Positions 45,122 through 56,139 of a stretch of DNA of 64,000 nt are shown piece after piece. Every line of letters starts with the position of its first letter. The stretch's first letter is position 1. The notes below the pieces were generated by a model. It was not told where the DNA came from. It was given only the letters and a program-made list of their open reading frames with translations, and searched no databases. The translations under genes and the position numbers were made by a program. This DNA comes from Peromyscus leucopus. Taxonomy: Eukaryota; Chordata; Mammalia; Rodentia; Cricetidae. The DNA lies in NCBI RefSeq assembly GCF_004664715.2, contig NC_051063.1, positions 110,060,829 to 110,124,828 of the forward strand, given 5' to 3'.

Positions 45122-45245
45122 CCCCCCCCCCTTTTTTTTCTTTTCTTTTTTCTCTTCAATTTTATTGGGGGCCAGGCTCCAAGGGCAGAGGACCGATTCA
45201 CAAGGACAGGAAGTGATGGGGCTGTAGCAATAATAGCATGCAAAA
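45122..45245 (-). pseudogene. Short processed-retrocopy-like tail, parent gene not identified
   Basis: On the minus strand, GC-richer sequence ('gccccatcacttcctgtcct', 'ccttggagcctggccccc') runs into AATAAA and then, about 15 bp later, an A-rich run (45133-45153 on the plus strand as T-rich), followed by a run of C on the plus strand (45121-45132). A polyadenylation signal at the normal distance from an A-tail is typical of a reverse-transcribed mRNA 3' end. Only about 100 bp of body can be followed, so it is severely 5'-truncated. It could instead belong to an unrecognised SINE or LTR. Confidence 0.4.
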
Positions 45246-46240
45246 TATTTAAAAGCTAAACAATGTCATTAATGTCTGACAAATCAGCAATATAAATAAT
45301 CTCTGAAACATTTAGATTTCATAGCTGAAAAAGAAATGAAAATTAATCAGTGAGCTCAGACTTGACCGTCACACTAGCTCGTTCCCAGTGAGAATTTGGA
45401 ATGCCAAACAAGACAGGGAGAGAAGTCACCTAGAGCCCAGAACCAGTTCTTGATTCTTCCGACGTTTTCATCAGTCTCAGCACACTATCTGAGGTCTTAG
45501 ATGTTGCTGTCAAATTTCTTTTTCCCTTCTACTAGGGCCACATTCTGTTCCCCGCCATGTTCCTAATTATAGAACTCAGAACATGGTTCCCTCTCAGCAC
45601 CCCCTTCTATCTAAATTCATTCATGACTTCAAATGGCATAATATATTCAAAGTACGCCAAGCAATACTTTGGGAAGTGTTGCATTATTATTATTGCCTTC
45701 TCTTCCTTTCCCAGGACTGCATAAGAGATAATATTGTCACTAGAAAGAATCTACATAAAAATGGGCATAGGTTTTTAATATTATCATTATGATAATTCCA
45801 AGCCTCCAAGTCAAATGGAGAAGGAGATGCCGAAAATAGAACATGAAAATAGAAAACTCCAGCTTTGTCCCACATCCCCACAGTCTGCTTCTTGAAACGC
45901 AACATTGATGGTTCAATGAATAAGAACAATTATTCATCAAACAGAAATCTAAGAGGCATTCAATGCCTTGGACTTCTTCAGCACTCCACTGTTAGTTGAT
46001 CAACACACAAAAAAATGTCACTTTAATTCTCCTCTACTTCTGTGTGCAAACTGTTGCTTTCTTGATTTAGAATTTCATCCCTTTAAACTATTTAACCTTC
46101 TCTCTTCTTAGATTAACTCCTCCAAGACTTTAAAACTGCCAGTTATTTTCAAAACAATGTTTCATTTTTCTCCACAGCAATAGATTCACATTGACTGGAG
46201 CATTCACTTAAAAAGAAATCCTTATCCCCTGTGCTCTTTT
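45246..46240. other. Unassigned DNA
   Basis: No gene recognised. The opposed small frames at 45583-45940 overlap and look incidental. Confidence 0.42.
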
Positions 46241-46244
46241 ATGG

Positions 46245-46515
46245 TCTGGTCATAATCCTCCTACACAACCCCATTTCCCAGCATGCCTTCTCGGTTCGAT
46301 ATCCTGTATCCTAGTCACTGACTACAATGCACTCATCACAAATCTTCCCACACCTTGAACTTCTGCCTTTGTGTACATCACCAGTCAGTTGATGGAACCT
46401 TCCATCCCTCCTATTTCTTCCACTGCTACTACCTCTGATGTTCCCTTGCTTATTTGTTTCTATATTATCTCAGATACTATAAGGCAAACTCCCTTGCAGA
46501 GTGATATGCTCTCAT
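46245..46515. mobile_element. Possible L2-type ancient repeat
   Basis: A pyrimidine-rich order ('cacaccttgaacttctgcct', 'accttccatccctcctattt', 'ctgatgttcccttgct') resembles the L2 region around 42600. The call is weak. Confidence 0.3.
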
Positions 46516-48160
46516 TCAGTCATTGAATTCTGATGTGAAACTGAGAAATGTGTGTTTGATTTTCAGCCCCCTTTCTGGCACACAGATTTTTAACCCTAGG
46601 AATCTTTGGAGATGTAAGTGTCTTGTACATAATTGTGAGTTGGATGTTAGCTGGAATTGCCTAGGTAGCTTCAGGATGATAGGTGGCCATCCAAAGCCCA
46701 CAGTTAGAGGGTTGGTGTTTTCAACCACTGACCTCAGAGGAATACAGTGGGGATGAAGGCCAAGTTGCTGACAGTGATTTTCTTTATCTTGCTTATTACT
46801 AATGTCTCTGTAAACCACCCACAGGCTATGTTCATGAAACACATTGCGTTTCCAGAGAATATCATGCCCAGCTAAAGCATTGGAACTCCATAACCCTCCC
46901 CATACCCTTTCTTCTTTTCCTCATCTCTTCCAACTGGGTTTCCTCTATAAACTTTGTAGCATTCTTTTTAACACATGGATAAGTATACACCAGTTGTTCT
47001 CTTAAATTATTTAAGTCAGTCTAGAAAATTAGCCAAAGCTAAAAAGGGAATACCTTGTTCAAAGCTGATTGGTCAAAGTAACTGTGATACAATAGTACTT
47101 CACTTGTCAGCTGAAGTGTAGGACCACATTGGGAGAAACATCCTTCAAACTGCAAGATCTTATGTTGTCATCTTAAGGTAGATAGTGTTGGTTGAATTGA
47201 ATTATATGATACACATTTAGAATATACTAGAGAATTGTTTTGAGGTATATTTGAAGGTAGTCCTGATTGACTTGGCAGAATGAAAAAATAAGTTTCTTAT
47301 TTCTATATATGATACTTGTAAAATCACCTAGAAATCATTGTTTCAAAATTTGTGAGTATCAAATAAATAAACCCTCCCTCTAAATAATTAGTTTTACTTC
47401 CTCCTTTTGGTCAAGCACTATCTATCTTCTAATACTCAGTATAAACACTACAGGGAGACATGAAAGAAGTAACATGTAAACCAATATCCACACCATCTTT
47501 TTCCAGGACTAATGAATGCACTACATTTTCCCACCTCTGTGACCATTCCATGTCCTTGGCATATAACAATGTTCTGTCCATGACAATGTGACATGAATAT
47601 AACTGATGCTGTCTCCTTAAGAACTGTTCTGACAAACATAACCTTTGCGTGCTTTTATTAGTTGTTCTATTTCTTACTCCCTGGTAAATGAAATAATTCT
47701 AGCTTCACAAGATAGAAGATGTCGGAACCCCCAAGTGACAGATAAAACTTTCTGTCTCATCTCGCATCCACCTTGAACTATGTTTTGTGTGCTGTACTTT
47801 TATTTTATTAAATTATTGAAGTTGAAGAGTTATTTCATAGCAGTTAGCCTAGCCTGTTACAGATGCTTCAGCGGGCATGTCCCCCTCCTTCCCGCTCTCC
47901 ACAATATGGATTTTTCAAGGTAAAGGGTCATGACTGGTTAAATTATTGCCTTCTTAGCCCGAAGTATGATTTCTGATACATATGGCATCTCAGAATTAAT
48001 AACTGCAATTAGATTCTTTCCCAAATTCTCCATTATCATTTTCTCCTAGAGAGTACTTAAGTTCCCTTGTCTTTTATTTTTCCTTAATCATCTTGAATTA
48101 CAAGGGAGATTGGTATAGTATATGTGACAGAATAGAAAAATACAATCTGACAGACTAGAT
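46516..48160. other. Unassigned DNA
   Basis: No credible exon. The overlapping frames at 46516-46842 (minus) and 46523-46756 (plus) have no recognisable product. Confidence 0.42.
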
Positions 48161-48164
48161 ATTT

Positions 48165-48320
48165 TCATTCTTGAAGCCTGGCTCTATGACTTACTAATGT
48201 ATTAGTTTATCTTTGTGAATCTCAATTTCCTTGTATATAAGAGTAATAATTGTTATGATTATTAGAGATAAGCTCCATAAATAATGCAATAGTGCTTAGT
48301 AAATGCACTGTTCACCAACA
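48165..48320 (+). mobile_element. MIR-like SINE
   Basis: 'gaagcctggctctatgactt', 'ttgtgaatctcaatttcctt', 'tatataagagtaataat' and 'caatagtgcttagtaaatgc' follow the MIR order over about 150 bp. Confidence 0.55.
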
Positions 48321-48324
48321 TGGT

Positions 48325-50778
48325 ATCAGTAATTATTATTTTCACAACTATAGAGTGAAAATATACACTACTACATGAAAATATGGGGAAAACTTAGATC
48401 AGCCTACTTTGGTTGATACTTGAGCATGAGGAGCATGAGAGGGAAGTAGAGCCATCTCTGAGGTTGCTGACAGTGTCTACTGCTTTAGAACACTTGGGTA
48501 ACAGACACATTGATGGAAGGAAGCTGATAGTAACTGAAAAACATTCCTTATACTCAAGGGCTTTTCCAAGAGTGCAGACCACTTGTAAGCAGCAGAGACT
48601 GACCCAACCACTGGGACACTGAAAACCTTCCAGTCAGAGACTCGGATATCATACCATCTCAGTAATAACAACAGGAATTCCCTAGTCACCTCTCAAAATT
48701 CTGCGGTATTATATTTATCATTTGTAAGTGGATATTTTACAGAAAAGTAACAGCAAATCTTGCCCTTGGTGGTAGGATTTGAAGCTAGAGTTTTCTCTGG
48801 AGAGATTTATTCAGAACAAATCTTTGAATCATTTCAAAGTAAACCAGGAAAATCCTCATGTATTTTCCCTCAGGAAATCACCTCTGTTCTAAGGGGAAGA
48901 TCAGATGATATTCACCAGCCAATATTGACTTACTGAAGATGTTATCAAATTCTCTGTCATGCCTCATAATGATATGGGAAAATAAAGACACATTCTGCTT
49001 CAAAGTTCTCAACAGAGAATGTAGATTACATACTTCTGGCCTGAGTGTAAAAATTTGGGGCTGACCTGGAGTTGGCTTCAATGTATTGTCACAATCTATG
49101 CCCATGTACGCAGAGAATCATGAGTATTGGCTCATGTCCTGGAACATAGGCCTTACGTTTTAAAACAGATTTAGAGAAACCATAGTCTAACCACTAACCA
49201 TAAAATGGTAACTAATAGCCACTTTATCATTTGCTTTTGTTGGGTAACTCTGGTGCTTGTCAAAGCCAGGACTCATTTATTATTTAATTTCCTTCCATAA
49301 AGGGAATGCTGCTGAACATTTTGAGATGAGCATTCCATAGACTTAAACTCATGACTATGAAAGAACCAAGGAGATAGAGACACAAGGGTAAAGAAAAAGC
49401 AATGTATAGAGTTTGTTTCTCTGATTGGTTTCTGCATAGTAGATGCCTTAGTCACTGAAGAGCTGAAAGTTACAAAAGCAAACAGTATAAAGTAAAAGTG
49501 AAGGAACTTGTGGGTCCCTGTCAATGGTTAGTCTTTGGTGGGCCAGTGTGAAAATTAGAGGATTTGAGTTTGGGAAGACTATGCATGACCTCTGCTACAT
49601 CCAGAAACATCAGAACATTGAAGTATTAGGAAAAACTTCACTAACTCTTGGCCTTCCATTTTAAGAAATCAATTGAAGACAGTACAGTTTAATAGTTTAA
49701 ATGGGAATTCAAACAGCAAGTTAACAATATATAGAGGGATAAGAGAATCACCCAAGAGGTCTGTGAACTTTGTTCCAAAAGGAACTTTCCTTCATCTTAC
49801 AAAATGGGGGAAATGTAAGTATAAAAGATCCTCACGTTACCTACTACACATTAATGAAGCATACCTAAGATAGGTCAATTATCAGTATACTTAATTTGTT
49901 TAGGGATGTAGAATTAATTAACATAAAAAATAAACAAGAAATAAGTTCACAGATTTAAAGTGGCTCTGAGCAGTAAAAATGCCTAAGTGTATTTATTCAG
50001 ATAAACACACATGCATAGGCACAAACACACACACATACATTTCACATTTTGAAAAAAAAAACTTTAAACTGAAAAGCTTTAAAGGAATGCCTAGGTATGG
50101 GGTATGGTGTCCTTTGCCATATCTAATTCTTACCACTATGACTTTAGGAATAACATGTTCTCCCAATAACCTGTTTAAAAATTGTGTGTGCATTTTATTT
50201 ATATCTACAGTAGGTATTATATATTATTACATTTTCTATCTCAAATGGTAGACATTTACTCTAAGAAATTGTTCATGGGAATGAGTGACTGCTGTCCATC
50301 TGATAAAGAATATGAAGTTTAATCAATGCTCTCCTGATGCACTTATGCTGATTATTAAATCACTTGGTTCAAAATGGAAAATGATTAGTGATAATGATTA
50401 AATTGTACATTTACTAAAACAGCTAGAATTGAAAATTTTCAAAAGGTTCTGGAATGCAAAGATAATATGCTGTTACATCACAGATATCCAAGGGATGTAT
50501 GACCTATACAGCTCTGAAAAGCAGGAGATACATATATCTCATTGAAATGGTTCCTAGGAAACTTGACATGAAGGCTTTACCCTAAGTATGTTGGGTAGTG
50601 GGGAGAAAAAAATCACATCAGTATATAACATGTTGAGATTGATAGTCCAACCTGAAAATATTGGTAGCATGAGCCTACCTAAAAACTTGAATAGAAAGAG
50701 AAAATCAAGTCTCAGCAGAATACATATGTGACTTTAAAGAACAGCAGCTTGATCTCCAATGAAATGCATAGTTAATGT
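48325..50778. other. Unassigned AT-rich DNA, no gene found
   Basis: No young repeat recognised. The frames at 48394-48689 occur in three phases on both strands, so none looks selected. Frames at 49273-49524 and 49979-50251 are likewise short. Confidence 0.45.
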
Positions 50779-50782
50779 AATA

Positions 50783-51175
50783 GTTAATAATGATCGTCAA
50801 CTTGACAGACTTAGAATTACATAGAAGACAATATGCTATCATATCTCTAAGGAACTATCTAGGTTAGGTTAACTTCTATACTTGATTGCAAGGGACTGTT
50901 TCAGAATAGGTAAACTGAGGTGAGAAGACCTTCTCTGAAACTGGACAGCATCATTCCATTGGCTTGAATCTTGTACTGCATGTAAAAAGAAAAGCTAGCT
51001 AAAAACAAAATAAGCTTTCTTGGTCCTCTGACTGTTCAAGTAATGTGATCATTTGTCTCAAGTTCATATGGTCATCACTTCCCTGCTGTGATGCACTGCA
51101 CCCTGGAACTGTGAGACAAAGTAAACCCTTCCTTCTTTTAGCTGCTTGGGTGGAGACATTTTATCACAAGTGGTA
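50783..51175 (+). mobile_element. Old MaLR/MLT1-like LTR
   Basis: 'gatcgtcaacttgacagact', 'ctaaggaactatctaggtta', 'ccattggcttgaatcttgta', 'ctggaactgtgagacaaagt' and 'aaacccttccttctttta' follow the order of a MaLR/MLT1 LTR through its polyadenylation region. High divergence. Confidence 0.58.
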
Positions 51176-51709
51176 CAACTGGTCCAGTTAAACTATCATT
51201 GCATGAACATTCAACTTGCATGTCTATGGCATGTAGGTGATGTTTCCCCAGCAATCACTGATGATTCTCATTGGACCGTTTGCAGCTCCATCTTGACATT
51301 CACTGCACAGCAGAACTTTCATTCTTTAGTTTATTCTTTTCACTTCACACAATCTGAGGGTCTCCACATATATTTATCTATCTCCACATATATTTGCTTC
51401 AAAAATTATGGAGAATACATCTGTCCAATGGCTGCACAGTGCTTTACCCAGGGCTCCAATAGTACTTTCCAGATACACACAGGGAGACTGCTTTCTTACA
51501 CTCCAGCTTTGTCGTCCCAGAGTAAATTGGGCCTGTACACTCATTTTTACTCCATTCCTCTGGTTACCAGACAAGATTTCTGGAGCCTAGAAGAAATTAA
51601 AGTATTTCTAAATGTGATTATGTATAAAAATCTTTGGGAAATCAAAAGAAGTAAAGAAGTATTAAATGTGATACTAGTAAGGGGTAACTCAAGTTATACT
51701 GCATATTAG
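51146..51709 (+). other. Longest open frame in the window (187 codons), not assigned as a gene
   Basis: The frame starts inside the end of a MaLR-like LTR and runs 187 codons. The translation is rich in His, Tyr, Ser and Phe, with no signal peptide, domain or repeat that I recognise. Shorter frames open in other phases over the same stretch (51374-51574 minus, 51408-51590 plus). No splice context or promoter was identified. It is listed because a frame this long is moderately unusual in AT-rich DNA, but it is more likely chance or a decayed repeat. Confidence 0.2.
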
Positions 51710-52775
51710 ATGCTATGAACATAACCTAGTTTTAAAATTCTCCGAAGTAAGAAACCTTGAAATTGTTAAAATGTAACTTCATAAACCTCTACAATTCCAG
51801 CTACTATAAAAATAAAAATATATTCTCACCCTCTAAAATCTTAATTTAAGGGAACAGTTAAGCCCTCAGTGAGTATTTATAGATTTCATTGCCTTATGGT
51901 AGAGATTTGGTGGTAAATATTCAGGATTACAAGCTCTCAAGGAACTTACTAGTGTTTAATGTCATTCTTCTCCCTTAGCCACACTTTAAATATATTTTTA
52001 TGATCCATCAAAGGAGCACTGTTCTAATATCAAATGATATATTCTGTGTGTCCAAATACAATATATTTGGCTCAACATCTCCCAGAGAAGAGCTGAATGT
52101 TTAAAGATCATTTCTCCCCCTTCTTTCACAGTTCCATCAATACTATACACCATACATTTAATCACACACTTAAAAAACATGTACTGAAGAGCTTACTCAT
52201 AAAATATTAAAAAGAATATAAACCTAATAAAACTTCTAATTAGGTCTAATACGTCTTACTCCATTTAGCAAATCAGAGTATTCATTGCTTGAAATAAAAT
52301 TTTATTTACCTTTAAATGACAATGGCCATTGATTTGTGTGAGCTGGAGTTCAACTCTACCTGTTTTAGGGGAAGCTCTGGTAGGAAACATCTGGATTAGA
52401 CAGGCAATTCTCACTCCTTCTCTCTTCTTCCCACTTCCCATATTCCTGTCTGTTTTCTTTTACTTAATACTACCACTCACCTCACTTGCTCTTCTATAAA
52501 TGACATTCAAATATAAAGGGTCAAAATGACAGTAGAAATTGACATGTAAGAACAGAGGCATCTCAATCCCTTTGATAATACTTCTTAATCCCCCATTGAC
52601 CTTATCCTCATATATGCTAACTTACTTTTCTGGAGAAACATACTCACTTCTAAGACAAAACCATAAAAGTCCCTCCTGGAAATGAAGTCAGACATCTGCA
52701 CAACAAAGTCAAATTAGTTTTATTCTGCTCATCACCACTCAACATCATGATGACATATCATGTGTTGGCTCACAT
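51710..52775. other. Unassigned AT-rich DNA
   Basis: No gene or recognisable repeat. Confidence 0.42.
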
Positions 52776-52779
52776 ATCT

Positions 52780-52970
52780 TCTGCTTTATATCATTTCATT
52801 TGCACAACCATTCTGTAAACTATGATTCTATTATGATCCTATGTTTATGCTTAAATAAATAGCATCTTGGAAAGGATAAGTAACTTATTTGAATTTACTA
52901 TGTGGAGGAGCTATGATCCAAATCCTGGACTGCATGACTCTAAACTCAGGATTATTCTCACCTACATATA
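52780..52970 (-). mobile_element. MIR-like SINE, minus
   Basis: 'cttggaaaggataagtaact', 'tatgtggaggagctatgatc', 'caaatcctggactgcatgac' and 'tctaaactcaggattattct' correspond to the reverse-complement MIR, where 'aaggtcacacagctagtaag' and 'gaacccaggcagtctgactc' stand. Confidence 0.55.
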
Positions 52971-52974
52971 ACAC

Positions 52975-53730
52975 TATTAAAGGAAACAAAGTTATTACTG
53001 TAGAAGGAAATAGTCCATAGTCATTCTACATCTAGGTATTGAGATCCTAATGGAAATAGCCTGTCATTGTGCTCTAAGTGCCTAAAACTTAGTGGGGTTG
53101 TATGATTAGGACTGGTGGCTTGACAGATCAGAGAGATAGATGGAGTAAGACTGAGTGCGTTCCAACTCTTCACTGTTTGCTGTAGTCTTTGTGATGTGAA
53201 TTTTATAATGCATTTGAAAGATACACCTTTGCTTTATCCTATTTAGATGGTAACATCCATTTTCCTAATGACACCAGTGTTTACCTGTCATGTATATTAA
53301 TAGAGTTGCCAGTCTTCATTCTGGAAAAAAAGAACATATTTAAAACTATGAGGAAAACAGAATCCTCAATTATATATAATTCTCCTCATTAAATTGGCCT
53401 CAATTGCTTTATAAGGAGCTGTGGGGAAATAGAGCCAAGTGCTTCCCCTAAATAACTCTATGTAATCTATCATCTGCTTCTTGCCTCCCACCTCCCTCTC
53501 CATACATAGAAAGATAATCATGTATTTATGTAGTACTTTTTATAGCTCAACATGTTTTTCAAAGGGTGATTCATTTGGATGTGCTTTCTTGTGATTATCA
53601 ACTTGGCATCATCTCCAAAGGCAAAACAGCAGCTAGCATATGTGCACCTTCCCAGGACAAATTGTACACCTGCTTTGTCTCAAAGTAAGAACTTACTGAT
53701 TTTAGTACTAGGCTAAATTTTAAGGAACAG
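52975..53730. other. Unassigned AT-rich DNA
   Basis: No gene or recognisable repeat. Confidence 0.42.
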
Positions 53731-53732
53731 AA

Positions 53733-53734
<2 letters not shown>

Positions 53735-53791
<57 letters not shown>
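53735..53791. repeat. (GA)n microsatellite
   Basis: About 57 bp of pure GA, a polypurine mirror repeat capable of triplex DNA. Confidence 0.95.
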
Positions 53792-53794
<3 letters not shown>

Positions 53795-54430
53795 AACTTA
53801 AAGGATTCTTCCTTAAATGAAATAATTTATGTCTTCAAAGAAAATGTAGTATCATGGTTTTAAAGTACTTTCTTTCTTAGATACATTTCTTAATTTACCA
53901 CTCAGAAGATTATTTTTATATCATTTACAAGGTTAGAACATAAATGGAATGGGACCTGTGACAATAGATCGTCTCTGTAAGTGAGACATCACAACTCATT
54001 ACAAGAAGGAAAATATAAGGACTAACATTAAGTCAATTTTTATACTTAAAATTCTACATTTAAATATGCTTTCCAGGTAAGTTAAAGTAGGGAGACACTC
54101 AGTTTATTTACTTCTGGTAGTTCAAGAAGTCATTTCTTCTTGAACACTGTATGAGGAGGATTTATTTTTTCCTTGAGTCGAACCAAAAATTAAATAGAGA
54201 AGCCTCAGCCTGGAATCCCCAGTCCTGCATAAGAAACTTCCTGAATAAACTGGGATAAATTACTTAACCTTCTAAGGTAGCTTCTATTTAAGAGTTACTA
54301 ACAAAATAGAAAACATATAATAGATTTGAAAAGAAAATAATTACACGTGTACATAGATAACAAAATGTGCCTGGGATTGTTAGGGACTCTGGATATTATT
54401 CAGCTCCAGTCCTTCTCCTCTGTTCTCCAA
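53795..54430. other. Unassigned AT-rich DNA
   Basis: No gene or recognisable repeat. Confidence 0.42.
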
Positions 54431-54441
54431 CAAGCTCCTGA

Positions 54442-54733
54442 TTTTTTTCTTTCTTTTGTTTCGTTTTTGGTTTTTCAAGACAGGGTTTCTCTATGTAGCC
54501 CTGGCTGTCCTGGAATTCACTGTGTAGATCAGGCTGGCCTCAAACTCAGAGATCTGCCTGGCTCTGCTTCTCAAGAACTAGGATTAGCCGGGCGTGGTGG
54601 CGCACGCCTTTAATCCCAGCACTTGGGAGGCAGAGGCAGGCGGATCTTTGTGAGTTCGAGGCCAGCCTGGGCTACCAAGTGAGCTTCAGGAAAGGCACAA
54701 AGCTACACAGAGAAACCCTGTCTCGAAAAAACC

Positions 54734-54765
<32 letters not shown>

Positions 54766-54796
54766 AGGTTTAAAGATGTACATCACCATGCCCAGA
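54442..54796 (-). mobile_element. B1 SINE, minus, interrupted by a second B1
   Basis: The T-rich tail and body ('gacagggtttctctatgtag', 'ccctggctgtcctggaattc', 'gatcaggctggcctcaaact') run to 54585. The remaining head ('tttaaagatgtacatcacca', 'tgccca') resumes after the inserted B1. The outer target duplication AAGCTCCTGA stands at 54432-54441 and 54797-54806. This is the older B1 type, consistent with being the host of the insertion. Confidence 0.93.
54586..54758 (+). mobile_element. B1 SINE inserted in the minus B1
   Basis: Full-length and little diverged: 'gccgggcgtggtggcgcacg', 'ggcaggcggatctttgtgag', 'ggaaaggcacaaagctacac', 'agagaaaccctgtctcg', then a near-pure A-tail of about 28. The target duplication AAGAACTAGGATT (54573-54585) is matched by AAGAACTAGGTTT (54759-54771), 12 of 13. 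The long pure tail suggests a young insertion. Confidence 0.95.
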
Positions 54797-54809
54797 AAGC
54801 TCCTGAATT

Positions 54810-55255
54810 CTTACAATAGCTCCTTTCTGACTGTACTATAGAGTTTCCCACTATATCTACATACCCTTAAACAAGATCTTATTTATTGACTCATTTAAGC
54901 TTACATACATGTAATCAAACAGAAGACTTGTTTCTTCAAATTGATTTTTATACTGAATTTTATGCATCACATTTATTCCTGTAGTTTCACTTAACCGATC
55001 TTCAGTGATAATTCTTATTGTATAACATTCTGTTATGTTATAATGAGTCAATTTACCAGCTCACTACTATAATCATTTGTAGATTCTTTCCTTAATATGT
55101 TTGTTTCACAAGCAATGCATCTATCAATATTCTTGTCTAAGTCTTCTAATGTATGTGATACATGTATAAGATTTCTTTTGTATATGTGTATGTATGTGTA
55201 CTCATGCATATATGTATATTCATGTATGTATGTGAATGTACATGGATCTCTGTAT
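54810..55255. other. Unassigned DNA
   Basis: No gene recognised. TATG/TGTA-rich wording near 55180-55250 grades into the microsatellite. Confidence 0.42.
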
Positions 55256-55261
55256 TTGTAC

Positions 55262-55340
<79 letters not shown>
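55262..55340. repeat. Compound (TG)n(AG)n microsatellite
   Basis: About 20 bp of TG followed by about 58 bp of AG. It begins a series of low-complexity tracts that continues inside the LTR at 55722. Confidence 0.95.
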
Positions 55341-55343
<3 letters not shown>

Positions 55344-55389
55344 AGGAACCAACTTCCAGTGACATTTCTCACATCTGCTGCCTCAATAG

Positions 55390-55606
55390 TGAGATGGAGT
55401 CTCTCATTGGCCTGGACATTGCTGGTTAGGCTAGGCTGATTAGCCAGTGAGTCCCAGGGATCTGCCTGTCTTTGTCTTTCTGGTACTGGCATTATAAGTA
55501 TGTGCCACCATACTTAGATCAGCTTTTCTTAGATTCTGGGAATGCAACTCAAGTCTTCATGCTTGCTTAGCAAGCATTTTACTGATTGAGTTTCTCTCCA
55601 GCCTAC
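55390..55606 (-). mobile_element. B4-like SINE, minus
   Basis: The plus strand reads 'gatggagtctctcattggcc', 'ggctgattagccagtgagtc', 'ccagggatctgcctgtcttt', 'catgcttgcttagcaagcat' and 'gattgagtttctctccagcc', the reverse complement of a tRNA-headed SINE with a B1-like body. It is the best preserved of the three B4-like copies. Confidence 0.82.
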
Positions 55607-55721
55607 TGTGAAAATTCTTACAGCTGTTTATGAGTTTAAAGGCTATACATATCTTCCTTCCCTCAAATTGGCCCTCTGGATATCGGGTACTCATATTGGG
55701 TTCCTCACAATCTTTGATTGC

Positions 55722-55740
55722 TGGGGGATGTCTTTCTGTA

Positions 55741-55805
<65 letters not shown>

Positions 55806-56138
55806 TGTTCCCATTGGTTAATAAATAAGCTGCTTTGGCCTATGACAAGGCAGCTTAGAGGCAGGCAGAAAATAAAGAAGAGAGACAGGAAAGAGAAAGG
55901 CAGAGTCTTGGGAAATGCCAGCCTGCCTCCCAAGGAACAACATGCCAGCAGACCAGTAAAGCAATGGAACACGTGGCAAAACATAGATTAATAGAATTGG
56001 GTTAATTTAATATATAAGAGCTAGCTAGCAAAAGGCCTGCCATAGGCCATACAGTTTCTAAATAATATTAAGCCTCCGAATAATTATTTTATAAATGGTG
56101 GTAGGGCCAGGTAGGACCAGAGAAACTTTCTGGCTACA
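55722..56138 (+). mobile_element. Solo ERV LTR, 'TGGGGGATG...CTACA' family (copy 2), with internal (TA)n
   Basis: It begins TGGGGGATGTC and ends TGGCTACA. It shares 'aagctgctttggcctatgac', 'aaggcagcttagaggcagg', 'acgtggcaaaacatagatt', 'gggttaatttaa', 'gagctagctagcaaaaggcc' and 'ataggccatacagttt' with the copy at 3038-3413. A 50-bp TA tract is embedded near the 5' end. A TATATAAG word at 56011-56018 could be the promoter TATA. No internal region adjoins it, and no clean duplication was seen. Confidence 0.78.
55747..55806. repeat. (TA)n microsatellite inside the LTR
   Basis: About 50 bp of pure TA followed by 'tattatatat'. The equivalent place in the 3038 copy has only 'gaatatatgttg', so the tract expanded after insertion or in a sub-lineage. 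Confidence 0.93.
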
Positions 56139-56139
56139 T

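Noticed and set aside
46516..46842. 108-codon minus frame
   Set aside because: Overlapped by a 77-codon plus frame, with no domain, signal peptide or splice context.
55097..55492. Frames with Arg-Glu and Ser-Leu runs
   Set aside because: Readings of the (TG)n(AG)n tract and adjacent SINE.
55557..55991. Frames of 85 and 127 codons with Tyr-Ile repeats
   Set aside because: They read through the (TA)n tract and LTR sequence.
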